In this document: piece by piece, positions 19,123-28,333 of the stretch
Layout of the letters: the number at the start of each line of letters is the position of its first letter
Numbering within the stretch: position 1 is the stretch's first letter
Source: Saprospiraceae bacterium
GTDB taxonomy: Bacteria > Bacteroidota > Bacteroidia > Chitinophagales > Saprospiraceae
Reading direction: 5' to 3'
NCBI GenBank assembly: GCA_020629715.1
Contig: JAHDCU010000005.1
Location: forward strand, 186,001 to 250,000
DNA length: 64,000 nt
The notes under the pieces: model-generated
Databases searched by the model: none
Told to the model about the DNA's origin: nothing
What the model saw: the letters and a program-made list of their open reading frames with translations, nothing else
Position numbers and translations under genes: made by a program

Positions 19123-20313
19123 ATGAGTAAAACAGAACGATTGATATTAGATTTAGAAAATACTAAAATTGCTTTTTCAACTAAGTCGGATAAAGCTCTT
19201 AATAAGATGTATAGACTTTTTCAATTAATGAAAAATAACTTTTTGGTAAATGCTGGATCATCTCTTGGGTTGATTGCTCTGAAACTAAAAGTACCTTTCA
19301 CAAAATACTTTATTAGAAATACAATTTTCAAGCAATTCGTAGGTGGTGAAACATTGGATGAATGCAAGCAAGAGATTGACCTTTTATCAAAGTATAATAC
19401 AAAAACAGTTTTGGATTATGGAGCTGAAGCTAAAAATGCAAAGGAGGAACTGGATAAGGTAATGAATGAAGTCATTAGAGCTTTAGAATTTGGTGGTCAA
19501 AACGAAACTGTGACCGTGGCAACGGTAAAGCTTACAGGTCTCGTACAGGATGGTGTTCTAGAAGAGCTACAAGCCAAAGGAAGCCTCTCCGCAGTGAATA
19601 ATGAGCGACTGGAACAATTATTAGAAAGATTACATACCATCTGCAGCATGGCAAAAGCTAGCGATGTAGCTATCTACATCGATGCAGAGGAAAGTTGGAT
19701 ACAGGACAGTATTGATCAAATAACGAATAAGCTGATGCAGCAATATAATCGAGATAAAGTTGTTGTTTTCAATACTTTTCAGATGTATAGACATGATAGG
19801 TTGGATTTTTTAAAAGAAAGTTATAACAATGCTATCAATTATGGATATAAGCTTGGAGCAAAAATAGTGCGGGGAGCATATATGGAGAAAGAACGTGCTT
19901 ATGCTGCTCAACACGGTAAGGTATCTCCAATACAAAAAGACAAAGCATCTACTGATAGAGATTACGATCTTGCGATTTCATATTGTTTAGATCATGTCGA
20001 TACCATAAGCTTTTGTTGTGCTACGCATAATATGGCTAGTACAATTAAATGTGCAGAGAGCATTCATAAACTAGAGATCTCTAAAGACCACGAAAACATT
20101 TCATTTAGTCAATTATATGGAATGAGTGATTATATAACCTTCAATCTAGCAGATGCTGGATTTAACGTCTCTAAGTATGTTCCATACGGACCTATAGCAG
20201 ATGTGATTCCTTATTTGATCAGAAGAGCGGAAGAAAATACATCTGTGGCGGGTGAAATGACAAGAGAGCTTAAATATATTAGGGAAGAAATCAATCGTAG
20301 ATCTAAAAATTAG
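19123..20313 (+). CDS. Proline dehydrogenase
   Basis: FAD-dependent oxidation of proline to pyrroline-5-carboxylate. The TIM-barrel motifs GAKIVRGAYMEKERAYA, the VAIYIDAEESW region, FCCATHNMAST and YGPIADVIPYLIRRAEENTS are the usual substrate and flavin contacts of the PutA/PRODH family. It is a stand-alone enzyme of 396 residues and lacks the P5C dehydrogenase domain of bifunctional PutA, so that step must be elsewhere. It is the last gene of the 14.8-20.3 kb operon. Its stop codon lies inside the left arm of an inverted repeat. Confidence 0.93.
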   Translation: MSKTERLILDLENTKIAFSTKSDKALNKMYRLFQLMKNNFLVNAGSSLGLIALKLKVPFTKYFIRNTIFKQFVGGETLDECKQEIDLLSKYNTKTVLDYGAEAKNAKEELDKVMNEVIRALEFGGQNETVTVATVKLTGLVQDGVLEELQAKGSLSAVNNERLEQLLERLHTICSMAKASDVAIYIDAEESWIQDSIDQITNKLMQQYNRDKVVVFNTFQMYRHDRLDFLKESYNNAINYGYKLGAKIVRGAYMEKERAYAAQHGKVSPIQKDKASTDRDYDLAISYCLDHVDTISFCCATHNMASTIKCAESIHKLEISKDHENISFSQLYGMSDYITFNLADAGFNVSKYVPYGPIADVIPYLIRRAEENTSVAGEMTRELKYIREEINRRSKN

Positions 20314-20349
20314 AGGTGCGACTATGACGATTCATAATCAACACCTCTA
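20311..20349. repeat. 8-bp perfect inverted repeat at the end of the proline dehydrogenase gene
   Basis: TAGAGGTG (20311-20318) and CACCTCTA (20342-20349) are perfect complements with a 23-base loop; the left arm includes the stop codon. On the plus strand no U-tract follows. On the minus strand the second arm is followed by ATTTTT, so it might act as a weak terminator for the MCE gene transcript coming from the right. The rest of the gap to 20557 holds nothing I can name. Confidence 0.35.
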
Positions 20350-20557
20350 GAAAACACCCTTCAAGTAAGTTCTTTTCCCGTTTATCGTGCATGCTTTTTG
20401 AATTCAACACCGCTTGCTATCCAAAGGAAAGAAATATTATTCAAATCATCTTAATAATACTAATAATCTTAGACGAGTTGACATATAAAAATTACTAATA
20501 TGGGTAAAACTACGGCAAAACTTACAGAACTAACGTTCGATTTACCAGTTGTTTTGA

Positions 20558-21610
20558 TCATTCCTTCTTAGCAGGGTCACCATCTGGATAATCGTATGGT
20601 TCAGCTTTCTTACGACCAAATACTGAAACTTTAATATACCGATCAGGATTAAGCCTAAGGTCTTGAAGCAGGAGAGACATCTCCCTTGAGGTCGCATTTA
20701 AATTATCATAAAGCTCTTGATCATTTAACATTTTGGATAAACTTCCCTCTCCGCTAGATACTTCATTTAGTAATTCTGATAATTTGGTAAAGCTTGTATT
20801 TGCTTCAGCAAGAGTTTGATCAAGAGATTTAAGGCTTCTACTAGCATCTGACATAGTAGACGAACTGTTATCTACAAGCTTTTTGATATCTGTATCAGCC
20901 AGTTGAGCCATAGTTCTATCAATATTCGTGAGAACCGAGGTTATTTTTTGATTATTATCACTAAGGTTTTTTGATACGGACGCCATATTACTTAAAGTAT
21001 TAGTAATATTTCGGTTGTTATTTTTAATGAGTTCATTTGTGCTCATACTGAGCGATGCAAGATTTTGAGTAGTTTTAGATAACTCTCGGATCATGATATC
21101 TAGCTTTGCTTCGCTATCCTCATTACCAAGGTCATCAATGATAGATCGAGCACTACTGACTAATTGTCCACTGACTTCTTCCATTTCTCCCTCACCCATT
21201 AAACTTCCTATAAGACCTAGGACTTGGCTATTTAAGTGGTCACCTGATTCGACACAGTTGCCGTTACAGACCTTATCATAGCTGATTGCTAGTCCATTAC
21301 CACCTACTAATCCCTCACTTCTCATTGCTACTATTGCAGTTTTAGGGATTTTATAGTCGCCTTCAACTTTAAAGCTTACGATCATTTCTGTAAGATTTTC
21401 TTCGTTGATATTGATATCGGTCACAGTTCCGATTTTCATTCCTCTGATATACACCGGGGACGATACTGCAAGTTGCGTGACATCTTCAAAGCTTGTAGTC
21501 AAGATCATACTCCGACTAAACAGATTTTCTCCCTTTACAAACTTATAACCCCATATGGTACCAAGTATTGCTATAAAGGTGAGTATACCTATTTTTAATT
21601 CTTTAGACAT
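20558..21610 (-). CDS. MlaD/MCE-domain lipid transport protein
   Basis: Single-pass inner-membrane protein with a periplasmic MCE domain, the substrate-binding component of Mla-type phospholipid transport. A transmembrane helix (about 7-23, LKIGILTFIAILGTIWGYKF) is followed by the MCE domain (about 35-120, VSSPVYIRGMKIGTVTDI ... GLVGGNGLAI). A long helical coiled region (about 150-310) contains repeated Asn/Ser-rich heptads. The last 20 residues are charged. At 350 residues it fits the Bacteroidota MlaD type. Its permease and ATPase partners are not in the window. It follows the amidase gene on the same strand after 121 bases. Confidence 0.92.
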   Translation of the reverse strand: MSKELKIGILTFIAILGTIWGYKFVKGENLFSRSMILTTSFEDVTQLAVSSPVYIRGMKIGTVTDININEENLTEMIVSFKVEGDYKIPKTAIVAMRSEGLVGGNGLAISYDKVCNGNCVESGDHLNSQVLGLIGSLMGEGEMEEVSGQLVSSARSIIDDLGNEDSEAKLDIMIRELSKTTQNLASLSMSTNELIKNNNRNITNTLSNMASVSKNLSDNNQKITSVLTNIDRTMAQLADTDIKKLVDNSSSTMSDASRSLKSLDQTLAEANTSFTKLSELLNEVSSGEGSLSKMLNDQELYDNLNATSREMSLLLQDLRLNPDRYIKVSVFGRKKAEPYDYPDGDPAKKE

Positions 21611-21731
21611 GGTGGTATTTGATTTACCTAAGTATTATTTTCAAAAGTGTAAAACTAGACATTAATGCAGAGATTACACAGATAGTAAACCATGAGGATA
21701 ATAAAAAGATCAGAAGACCAGTCTGCTGGAT

Positions 21732-22898
21732 TCATTTTTTGACCAAAAAAGCATCTGTAAATCCTATACCTTTAAGATACTCTAGATGTTGATAGGCACT
21801 TGACATATCTGAGAAAGTTCCTGTGGTATACTTATACATACCATCTATCTCCTTTATTTCTAGATCTGTAATGCTTTGCCAATTAGCTGCCTGTTGTAAT
21901 ATAGGACGTCCATTAGAAGCTGCAATTTGTACTGAGTATTTTATTTCTTCTTCTTCTTCTTCTTCTTCTTCTTCTTCTTCTTCTTCAAAACTAACCTTTG
22001 TCGATAGGGTATTAGCAACGTTGCTAACTTTCAAAACATCAGCAGCTAGATCTATTCGATTAGGAACATCTTTAGTGTTCGGAATGATAATGTTGGTATT
22101 TCTATAGTCCAATATGCTACTCCACAGTGACTGAGCGATTTCTGTTTGTCCTGTTTCACTGTTGAGATAGTAAGCTTCTTCACGATTGGAGAGATATCCT
22201 GCCTCAAACAATATCGAAGGCATAGTTGCATTTTTGAGCACTACGAAACCAGCTTGTCTGACCCCTCTGCTTTTTTTATTTAAGTGCTCTATTTGGTATT
22301 GTTCTAGTAAGTCTGCTAGTTCGAGACTTTGACTGAGATATGCGCTCTGATTGAGCGACAGCATAATATGACCTATCGTAGATTCAGGATCATAGCCATC
22401 ATAATGCATTGCGTAGTCGTTTTCAAATAATATTGATGCATTTTCGCGTTTTGCAACAGCTAGATTTTCTTCAAGTTTATGTGTTCCCATGACATAGGTC
22501 TCCGTTCCACGTATGTCTTGATCTTTAAAGTAATTGCAGTGTATAGATATGAATAAATCCGCTTTTGCTTCATTGGCAACTGCTATTCTGTCTTTTAATG
22601 GTATGAAAATGTCTTTTTCTCTCGTGAGACGAATTTCGATGTCATCTATATTTCTTTGACTTATTTGGAAAACTTTTTGTGCAATCGCCAGGGCAAGATT
22701 CTTTTCCTGTAATCCATAGCTCATGCAGCCGGGGTCTTTTCCTCCGTGCCCTGCATCTATATAAACTACGAATCTTTCGGTATGAGATACATTTTGACAT
22801 ACTCCTGCGTTAAATTGAATGAGAAATCCAATGATCAATAATTTCAATCTAATCCCTAAGGAGTAGTTATGGATGTTTGTGATATCAAGTTTTCTCAT
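21732..22898 (-). CDS. N-acetylmuramoyl-L-alanine amidase with poly-Glu linker and SPOR-like tail
   Basis: Amidase_3 family zinc enzyme that cleaves the MurNAc-L-Ala bond, acting in daughter-cell separation. An N-terminal signal segment (LLIIGFLIQFNAGVCQ) precedes the catalytic domain: first zinc ligand in YIDAGHGGKDPGC, Glu in GLQEKNLALAIA, His in LFISIHCNYF, and the general-base Glu in SILFEAGYLSN. A run of 14 glutamates from a GAA microsatellite links it to a C-terminal SPOR-like domain (YSVQIAASNGRPIL ... GFTDAFLVKK) that would bind denuded septal peptidoglycan. I use ATG 22898 rather than 22919, because it keeps a shorter n-region and leaves room upstream of divergent LptD. Confidence 0.92.
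   Translation of the reverse strand: MRKLDITNIHNYSLGIRLKLLIIGFLIQFNAGVCQNVSHTERFVVYIDAGHGGKDPGCMSYGLQEKNLALAIAQKVFQISQRNIDDIEIRLTREKDIFIPLKDRIAVANEAKADLFISIHCNYFKDQDIRGTETYVMGTHKLEENLAVAKRENASILFENDYAMHYDGYDPESTIGHIMLSLNQSAYLSQSLELADLLEQYQIEHLNKKSRGVRQAGFVVLKNATMPSILFEAGYLSNREEAYYLNSETGQTEIAQSLWSSILDYRNTNIIIPNTKDVPNRIDLAADVLKVSNVANTLSTKVSFEEEEEEEEEEEEEEIKYSVQIAASNGRPILQQAANWQSITDLEIKEIDGMYKYTTGTFSDMSSAYQHLEYLKGIGFTDAFLVKK
21945..21986. repeat. (TTC)14 trinucleotide microsatellite
   Basis: Fourteen uninterrupted TTC units on the plus strand, read as GAA (Glu) codons in the amidase gene on the minus strand. Because the unit is 3 bases, slippage would change linker length without a frameshift. 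Confidence 0.97.
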
Positions 22899-22937
22899 AA
22901 TTTTACGCAGCCTTCGCACTATAAAAGTAAAGATAAT

Positions 22938-25706
22938 TTGATATTAAATAAAAAAATATGTGTAAATAGATTTATAAGAACTACTTATATCTTATGGTTT
23001 TTGTTAATGTCTAGTAGTCTTCTTCTTTCACAAAAGGTAAAACCTTCCGTCGATCTGACGATTGATAACTCAAAAAAAAGTGCTGTCAAAGACTCAGCAG
23101 AGATTTCCAATACCCCTTTAGATCGAGAAGTGATTGACGATACCACGACTAGACCTCAGCTTGTCGCTGCGGAGGATGGTATTGATAAACCAGTCAACTA
23201 TGGAGCTATTGATACTCAAAGGCTTGATGTCATCAATAACGAAATGCATTTGTATGGTGATGCATATGTGAAATATGAAAATTATGAAATAAGAGCAGGT
23301 TATATAAGACTCAATTTAGATGAAAACATAGCCTTTGCCCAAATGGTGACTGATGATAATGGGGATATGGTAGGTAGGCCTGTTTTTAAAGATGGGACCC
23401 AAGAAGTAGGTTACGATGAATTAAAATATAATTTTAAAACAAAAAAAGGTATTGTAAAAAACTCGGTTGCTCAAGAGGGAGAATTTTTTCTACATGGTGC
23501 CCGTACTAAGTTTGTAAGTAAGGATTCTGATAGTTTATATTTTGAGGATAAAGTCTATAACTCCAATGCACTCATTACGACTTGTGATGCAGATCACCCG
23601 CATTATGGAATACGGTCTAGAAAGCTTAAATTAATACCAGATCGAGTAGCTGTTATGGGGCCAGCAAATCTCGAAATTGCAGGGGTGCCTACTCCTCTTG
23701 TATTGCCTTTTGGTTTTTTCCCGTTGACTTCAGGGGTTTCTTCAGGGTTTATCTTTCCGAAAGATTATGAATATTCTCCAACTAGAGGCTTTGGTTTTAG
23801 AGGTATGGGCTACTATTTTCCTATTAATGAACGATTTGATCTTACAGTGACTGGTGACTATTATACACGTGGTAGTTATGGTTTAAGATTTCATAGCAAA
23901 TACAAAAAGCGATATGCTTATAATGGAAATCTAACTTTAGGATTTGCCAATAATAGATTTGAGAACCTGGAGACAGGTCAGTTTGATGGAGATGCCACCT
24001 TTCGTATAGATTGGACACATAATCAGGATAGTAAAGCGCATCCTTATCGGAAATTGAGTGGAGGTGTAAATTTTGAAACAGGAAATTACCGTCAAAACAA
24101 TTTCAATGATGCAGATGCACAATTAACCAATACATACAAGTCTAATCTCAACTTTACACATAGTCTACCAGGAACTCCTTTTTCACTGCGATCTTCATTT
24201 AGCCATGATCAAAATACGCAAACTAATGTGGTCAATGTTAGTTTCCCAAATATCAGGCTCAATATGAATAGTATAAACCCATTTGAAAGAAAGGGTAGTG
24301 GAGGAAACAAAAAATGGTATGAAAAAATCACATTGAAGTATGATGCGGAGGTCAAGGCGTATGTTAAAGCAACGGATACTACAATGTTTACGCAGCAGAC
24401 GATTGATGATATTCAATACGGTATTTCTCAGACCGCTAAGACTGATGCCTCCTTTAGAATGCTTAAATATCTCAACGTATCGCCAAGTGCTTCTGTAGAT
24501 GAAGTTTGGTTTTTCAAAACTCTCGAAAAGCAACTCAATCCAGAGGCCATTCTAGATAGTACTTTAGTTGATAGCCTTGCTACTGGTGAATATATTTACG
24601 ATATCGATACGAGTTATGTAGTGGAGGATAATATTGTTAGAGGTTTTCAGCCGTATCGTCGTTTCAATACTGGGATATCCATGAATACTCAGATTTTCGG
24701 TACCAAGACCTTTAAAAGAGGAAAGATAAGAGGTATACGACATATCATGAAACCTACTGTAAGCTTCAATTATAGCCCTGATACGGAGTTAAAATACCAA
24801 GAATTTGTGGATACTGATTTAAGAGAGGAAGAGAATGATCCTTTTTCTTATAACCCATTTTCAGGGGGAGTCTTTAGTAATGCAAGACTGTCTGGCGAGC
24901 AGAAATCAGTAGCTTTTAGTATTATCAATATTTTTGAGGCGAAATATTTTTCTAAAAAAGATAGTACAAACAAGAAGCTGAAACTTTTTGATAATATCAC
25001 TATGAGAGGTAATTATAATTTTGCCGCTGATAGCTTAAACTGGAGTAATATAACAGTAGGAGGACGTACTCGTATGTTTGGTGGTAAAACTACAGTCAAC
25101 TTGGCTGCAGCTTTCAATCCGTACGAAAAAAACGGTAGTTCTTTTACTAATACATACTCAAAAGATGTAGGTGGGCCGATTTTGAATTTCGAGTCTTTTA
25201 CAGCAAATATAAATACCCGATTTTCGGTATCTGATCTTCGTTCACTCTTTCAAAGTGAGGAAAAGAAAGAAGAAAAAAAATCTAAAAATGTAAAGCGTCA
25301 GGATAAACCTGGCGAAAATAAACCTAGAAAAATTCAACAAGAATCAATTCTCGATCTTATCGATAATCTTACATTTAGCCACGATTTTAGATATACAGGA
25401 AGGCGTATTGGAGATGAGAAAAGCTTTGAGGTAAGTACCCATACCTTGAGTGTAACTGGATCTATCCAGCTTACAGATAACTGGAAATTTGGTTTTTCTA
25501 GGATATCTTATGATATAAAAAATCGATCGATGTTGGTCCCATCCTTTACATTAGAAAGAGACCTCCATTGCTGGCGCATGAATTTTTCTTGGCAGCCTAA
25601 CTTAGGCAGTTATAGTTTTTTTGTAGGTGTAAAATCATCTCAATTGAGCTTCTTGAAATACAACTACGGCCAAACTCAGTTTGACGGTTTTGGAAATAGG
25701 TTTTAA
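22938..25706 (+). CDS. lptD: LptD-like LPS-assembly outer-membrane protein
   Basis: Outer-membrane translocon that inserts lipopolysaccharide into the outer leaflet. After a signal segment (YILWFLLMSSSLLLSQ), residues about 90-230 form an OstA/LptA-like beta-jellyroll (RLDVINNEMHLYGDAYVKYENYEI). About 650 residues of beta-barrel strands follow, including VLPFGFFPLTSGVSSGFIFP. An internal Lys/Glu-rich loop lies near 25,255-25,340. The protein ends on an aromatic strand. An ATG at 22869 is in frame but would give a 54-residue n-region and overlap the divergent amidase gene, so I prefer the TTG at 22938. It complements the lpx genes at 32.7 kb. Confidence 0.88.
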   Translation: MILNKKICVNRFIRTTYILWFLLMSSSLLLSQKVKPSVDLTIDNSKKSAVKDSAEISNTPLDREVIDDTTTRPQLVAAEDGIDKPVNYGAIDTQRLDVINNEMHLYGDAYVKYENYEIRAGYIRLNLDENIAFAQMVTDDNGDMVGRPVFKDGTQEVGYDELKYNFKTKKGIVKNSVAQEGEFFLHGARTKFVSKDSDSLYFEDKVYNSNALITTCDADHPHYGIRSRKLKLIPDRVAVMGPANLEIAGVPTPLVLPFGFFPLTSGVSSGFIFPKDYEYSPTRGFGFRGMGYYFPINERFDLTVTGDYYTRGSYGLRFHSKYKKRYAYNGNLTLGFANNRFENLETGQFDGDATFRIDWTHNQDSKAHPYRKLSGGVNFETGNYRQNNFNDADAQLTNTYKSNLNFTHSLPGTPFSLRSSFSHDQNTQTNVVNVSFPNIRLNMNSINPFERKGSGGNKKWYEKITLKYDAEVKAYVKATDTTMFTQQTIDDIQYGISQTAKTDASFRMLKYLNVSPSASVDEVWFFKTLEKQLNPEAILDSTLVDSLATGEYIYDIDTSYVVEDNIVRGFQPYRRFNTGISMNTQIFGTKTFKRGKIRGIRHIMKPTVSFNYSPDTELKYQEFVDTDLREEENDPFSYNPFSGGVFSNARLSGEQKSVAFSIINIFEAKYFSKKDSTNKKLKLFDNITMRGNYNFAADSLNWSNITVGGRTRMFGGKTTVNLAAAFNPYEKNGSSFTNTYSKDVGGPILNFESFTANINTRFSVSDLRSLFQSEEKKEEKKSKNVKRQDKPGENKPRKIQQESILDLIDNLTFSHDFRYTGRRIGDEKSFEVSTHTLSVTGSIQLTDNWKFGFSRISYDIKNRSMLVPSFTLERDLHCWRMNFSWQPNLGSYSFFVGVKSSQLSFLKYNYGQTQFDGFGNRF

Positions 25707-25747
25707 AATGATTGTAGACGTATCACTAGACGTAAAAGAGAAAGCGC

Positions 25748-26569
25748 TTAGGCTTCCTCTTTTTTAAGTAAATCAAATACCGCGGGGTTCATTCCCATAT
25801 TATTGAATCCTCCGTCATGGAAGAGATTTTGCATAGTGACCATACGAGTAAGGTCCGAAAATAAGCTGATACAATAAGCGGCACAATCATCTGCGGTGGC
25901 ATTTCCTAATGGGCTCATTTTATCTGCATAATCATAAAACTCTTGAAATCCTTTTACGCCCGATCCAGCCGTGGTCCATGTTGGTGATTGAGATACGGTA
26001 TTGACTCGTACCTTATTTTTAAGTGCATAGTGATATCCGAAGCTTCTCGCGAAACTCTCTAATAAGGCCTTGGACTCAGCCATTTCATTATAATCAGGGA
26101 ATACCCGTTGAGCAGCGATATAAGTAAGTGCCACGATAGATCCCCATTCTGCCATGGCGTCATGCTTCATAGCAGTCTGCATCAATCGATGAAAGGACAT
26201 AGCGGAGATATCGAATGTTTTATGCATCCAATCATGGTTAAGATTAGTGTATTCTTTCTTTTTTCTCACATTGATGGACATACCTATTGAATGCAGTACG
26301 AAGTCTAACTTACCACCGAGGATTTCTACAGACTTGGTGATTAGGTTTTCTAGATCTTCCATGCTAGTGGCATCAGCTGCGATGACTTCTGCATTTAGCT
26401 TTTCGCCTAGTTTTTGGATACCTCCCATTCTAAGAGCTACTGGAGCATTGGTTAGTACGATTTGAGCACCTTCAGCGACGGCTTGTTCGGCTATTTTCCA
26501 TGCTATAGACTGCTCGTCAAGAGCACCGAATATAATTCCTTTTTTTCCTTTTAGTAGTCCGTATGCCAT
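25748..26569 (-). CDS. fabI: Enoyl-[acyl-carrier-protein] reductase (NADH)
   Basis: Reduces trans-2-enoyl-ACP in the final step of each fatty-acid elongation round and is the usual triclosan target. It is a short-chain dehydrogenase with FGALDEQSIAWKIA at the nucleotide site and SIGMS near residue 94. The active-site trio Tyr150, Tyr160 and Lys167 (YIAAQRVFPDYNEMAESK) lines up with the E. coli FabI residues. RVNTVSQSPTWTTAGSGVKGF is the substrate-binding loop. Its length of 273 residues is in the normal range. It lies 21 bases after recN on the same strand, so the two may be co-transcribed. Confidence 0.96.
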   Translation of the reverse strand: MAYGLLKGKKGIIFGALDEQSIAWKIAEQAVAEGAQIVLTNAPVALRMGGIQKLGEKLNAEVIAADATSMEDLENLITKSVEILGGKLDFVLHSIGMSINVRKKKEYTNLNHDWMHKTFDISAMSFHRLMQTAMKHDAMAEWGSIVALTYIAAQRVFPDYNEMAESKALLESFARSFGYHYALKNKVRVNTVSQSPTWTTAGSGVKGFQEFYDYADKMSPLGNATADDCAAYCISLFSDLTRMVTMQNLFHDGGFNNMGMNPAVFDLLKKEEA

Positions 26570-26590
26570 AGTAATATGATTATTGGTTTT

Positions 26591-28249
26591 TTATAAAAGT
26601 ATTAGTTCTTGAGCATTGGTAATAGCTGCCTGACTAGGAGGATCACCACTCAATATTTTTGCTAATTCAGTAATACGCTCTTCCTTATCTAGTTGACGTA
26701 CTTTGGTATATGTTCTTGTTTTATCAGATTGCTTATAGATAAAAAAGTGTTGATCAGCTCTTGATGCTATTTGAGCAGAGTGGGTAATGCTAATGACTTG
26801 TTTGCCCATGGAGAGCGCTTTTAAGATGTTACCCATTTTTAAAGCGACAGCACCAGATACGCCCGTATCGATTTCATCATAAATCTGAGTACCAAGGGCA
26901 AGATGTTTAGCTGCTATAGACTTGATAGCTAAGGTCAATCTAGATATTTCACCTCCTGAGGCCGTGTCTTTTATTGGGTTGGACTTGCTACCTGGATTTG
27001 GTTTGAAATAAAACTCCATAAGATCAATACCATTGCTACTGATGGTGTCAGTGATTTTATGTTGTATTTCAAAACTTGCTTGCTCCATGCCTAAATTGTG
27101 TATCAAGTCGTCTACTTCTTTTTGTAATGGCTTGATGCTTTTCTTTCGATTTGATGAGAGTTTTTTGGCCAATGCATAGCTTTGCTTTAGAGAGGCTTCG
27201 ATTCGCTTTTTTGTTTCAACAATCTTATGATCGAGACCTATGGTCTCAGATAGTTGATTACTTATCTTTTCTTTTATTTCTGCTAATTCCAGTATATCTG
27301 CGGCTTGATGCTTTTGTAAAAGCTTGTAAATCCCAGATAATATTTCTTCTAATTTTAGCTTTTGCTCTTCGTCTCCACTTATACCGTCTGCATACCGAGT
27401 CAACTCATCTGCTAACTCTCGTACTTGTTCTGTAATATGATCGGTCTGTTCTAATAGCTTTTCGAGTTTGGCATTACCTCCGGATAAATTAGAGATATTT
27501 TTAGAGATTAAGATTAATTGATCTTGGACCGAATTTTCATCCTCTAGTAAGCAACTCTGAGCAAGACTTCCTAGCTGACTGATTTCATCGGCATTCTCAA
27601 GCATATTTAATTCTGCTTCCATAGCGACCTGATCTAGGTCATCGAAATCATATACTTCTAGCTCGTTATATTGAAATTGCAAAAACTCTTGTTCTTTTTG
27701 GGATTCTCTTTGCTTTTCGATCAAAGCTTCAAGTTCATTCTCTAACTTCTGTAAATTCTTATATTCCTTTTTAAATGCACTAAGTTCTTTTAAAGTCCCG
27801 GCATATACGTCCATCATTTTCTGTTGAAAGGGGACTTTTTGAATTTCTAAAAGATCAAATTGCTGGTGCAAATCAATAATAAGTGAAGTAACTTCTCTGA
27901 GTTTACCTAATGTTACAGGGCTATCATTGATAAAAGCTCTTGACTTACCACTAGTCGATATTTCTCTTCTGATGATGGATTCGTCATCATAATCAAGATC
28001 TAGTTGTTCGAAAAGGGGTCGTAAATTTTCGTAGCTACTCAGATCAAATGTTGCTTCTACATAACTCTTTTTGCTCTCATCGAATAATACCGAACTATCA
28101 GCTCTATTACCTAATATTAAACCTAGGGCGCCGAGTATGATGGACTTTCCAGCTCCAGTCTCACCAGTAAATACGGTAAAACCAGTATCGAAATGGATAT
28201 CGATATGCTCAATAATTGCGTAATTGGATATTTGTAATGCTCTTATCAT
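26591..28249 (-). CDS. recN: DNA repair protein RecN
   Basis: SMC-like ATPase that acts early in double-strand-break repair. The N-terminal Walker A is GETGAGKS (29-36), followed by the zinc-free coiled-coil arms (about 150-380, rich in Glu, Lys and Leu). The C-terminal half carries DTASGGEISRLTLAIKSI (signature) and Walker B IYDEIDTGVSG, then ITHSAQIASRADQHF. At 552 residues it is full length. It begins just downstream of a TATTTTTG -7 element, which is probably its own promoter, and it precedes fabI. Confidence 0.96.
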   Translation of the reverse strand: MIRALQISNYAIIEHIDIHFDTGFTVFTGETGAGKSIILGALGLILGNRADSSVLFDESKKSYVEATFDLSSYENLRPLFEQLDLDYDDESIIRREISTSGKSRAFINDSPVTLGKLREVTSLIIDLHQQFDLLEIQKVPFQQKMMDVYAGTLKELSAFKKEYKNLQKLENELEALIEKQRESQKEQEFLQFQYNELEVYDFDDLDQVAMEAELNMLENADEISQLGSLAQSCLLEDENSVQDQLILISKNISNLSGGNAKLEKLLEQTDHITEQVRELADELTRYADGISGDEEQKLKLEEILSGIYKLLQKHQAADILELAEIKEKISNQLSETIGLDHKIVETKKRIEASLKQSYALAKKLSSNRKKSIKPLQKEVDDLIHNLGMEQASFEIQHKITDTISSNGIDLMEFYFKPNPGSKSNPIKDTASGGEISRLTLAIKSIAAKHLALGTQIYDEIDTGVSGAVALKMGNILKALSMGKQVISITHSAQIASRADQHFFIYKQSDKTRTYTKVRQLDKEERITELAKILSGDPPSQAAITNAQELILL

Positions 28250-28256
28250 CCGAAAT

Positions 28257-28264
28257 CAAAAATA
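28257..28264 (-). promoter_or_regulatory. -7 element (TATTTTTG) upstream of recN
   Basis: Minus-strand TATTTTTG fits TAnnTTTG, 7 bases upstream of the recN ATG. No clear -33 box. A very short leader would result. Confidence 0.4.
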
Positions 28265-28333
28265 TACATTTTCTATGCTCTTGTAGCACTTTTATCGAGC
28301 TATTAATTAAGCACCGTGATATGAGTGATTTTC

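Noticed and set aside
20499-20570. 24-codon ATG frame near the end of the MCE gene
   Set aside because: Very short, overlaps the MCE gene on the other strand, and has no supporting features.
21823-22107. Poly-serine frame on the plus strand through the TTC repeat
   Set aside because: It is the antisense reading of the amidase gene and only reflects the microsatellite.
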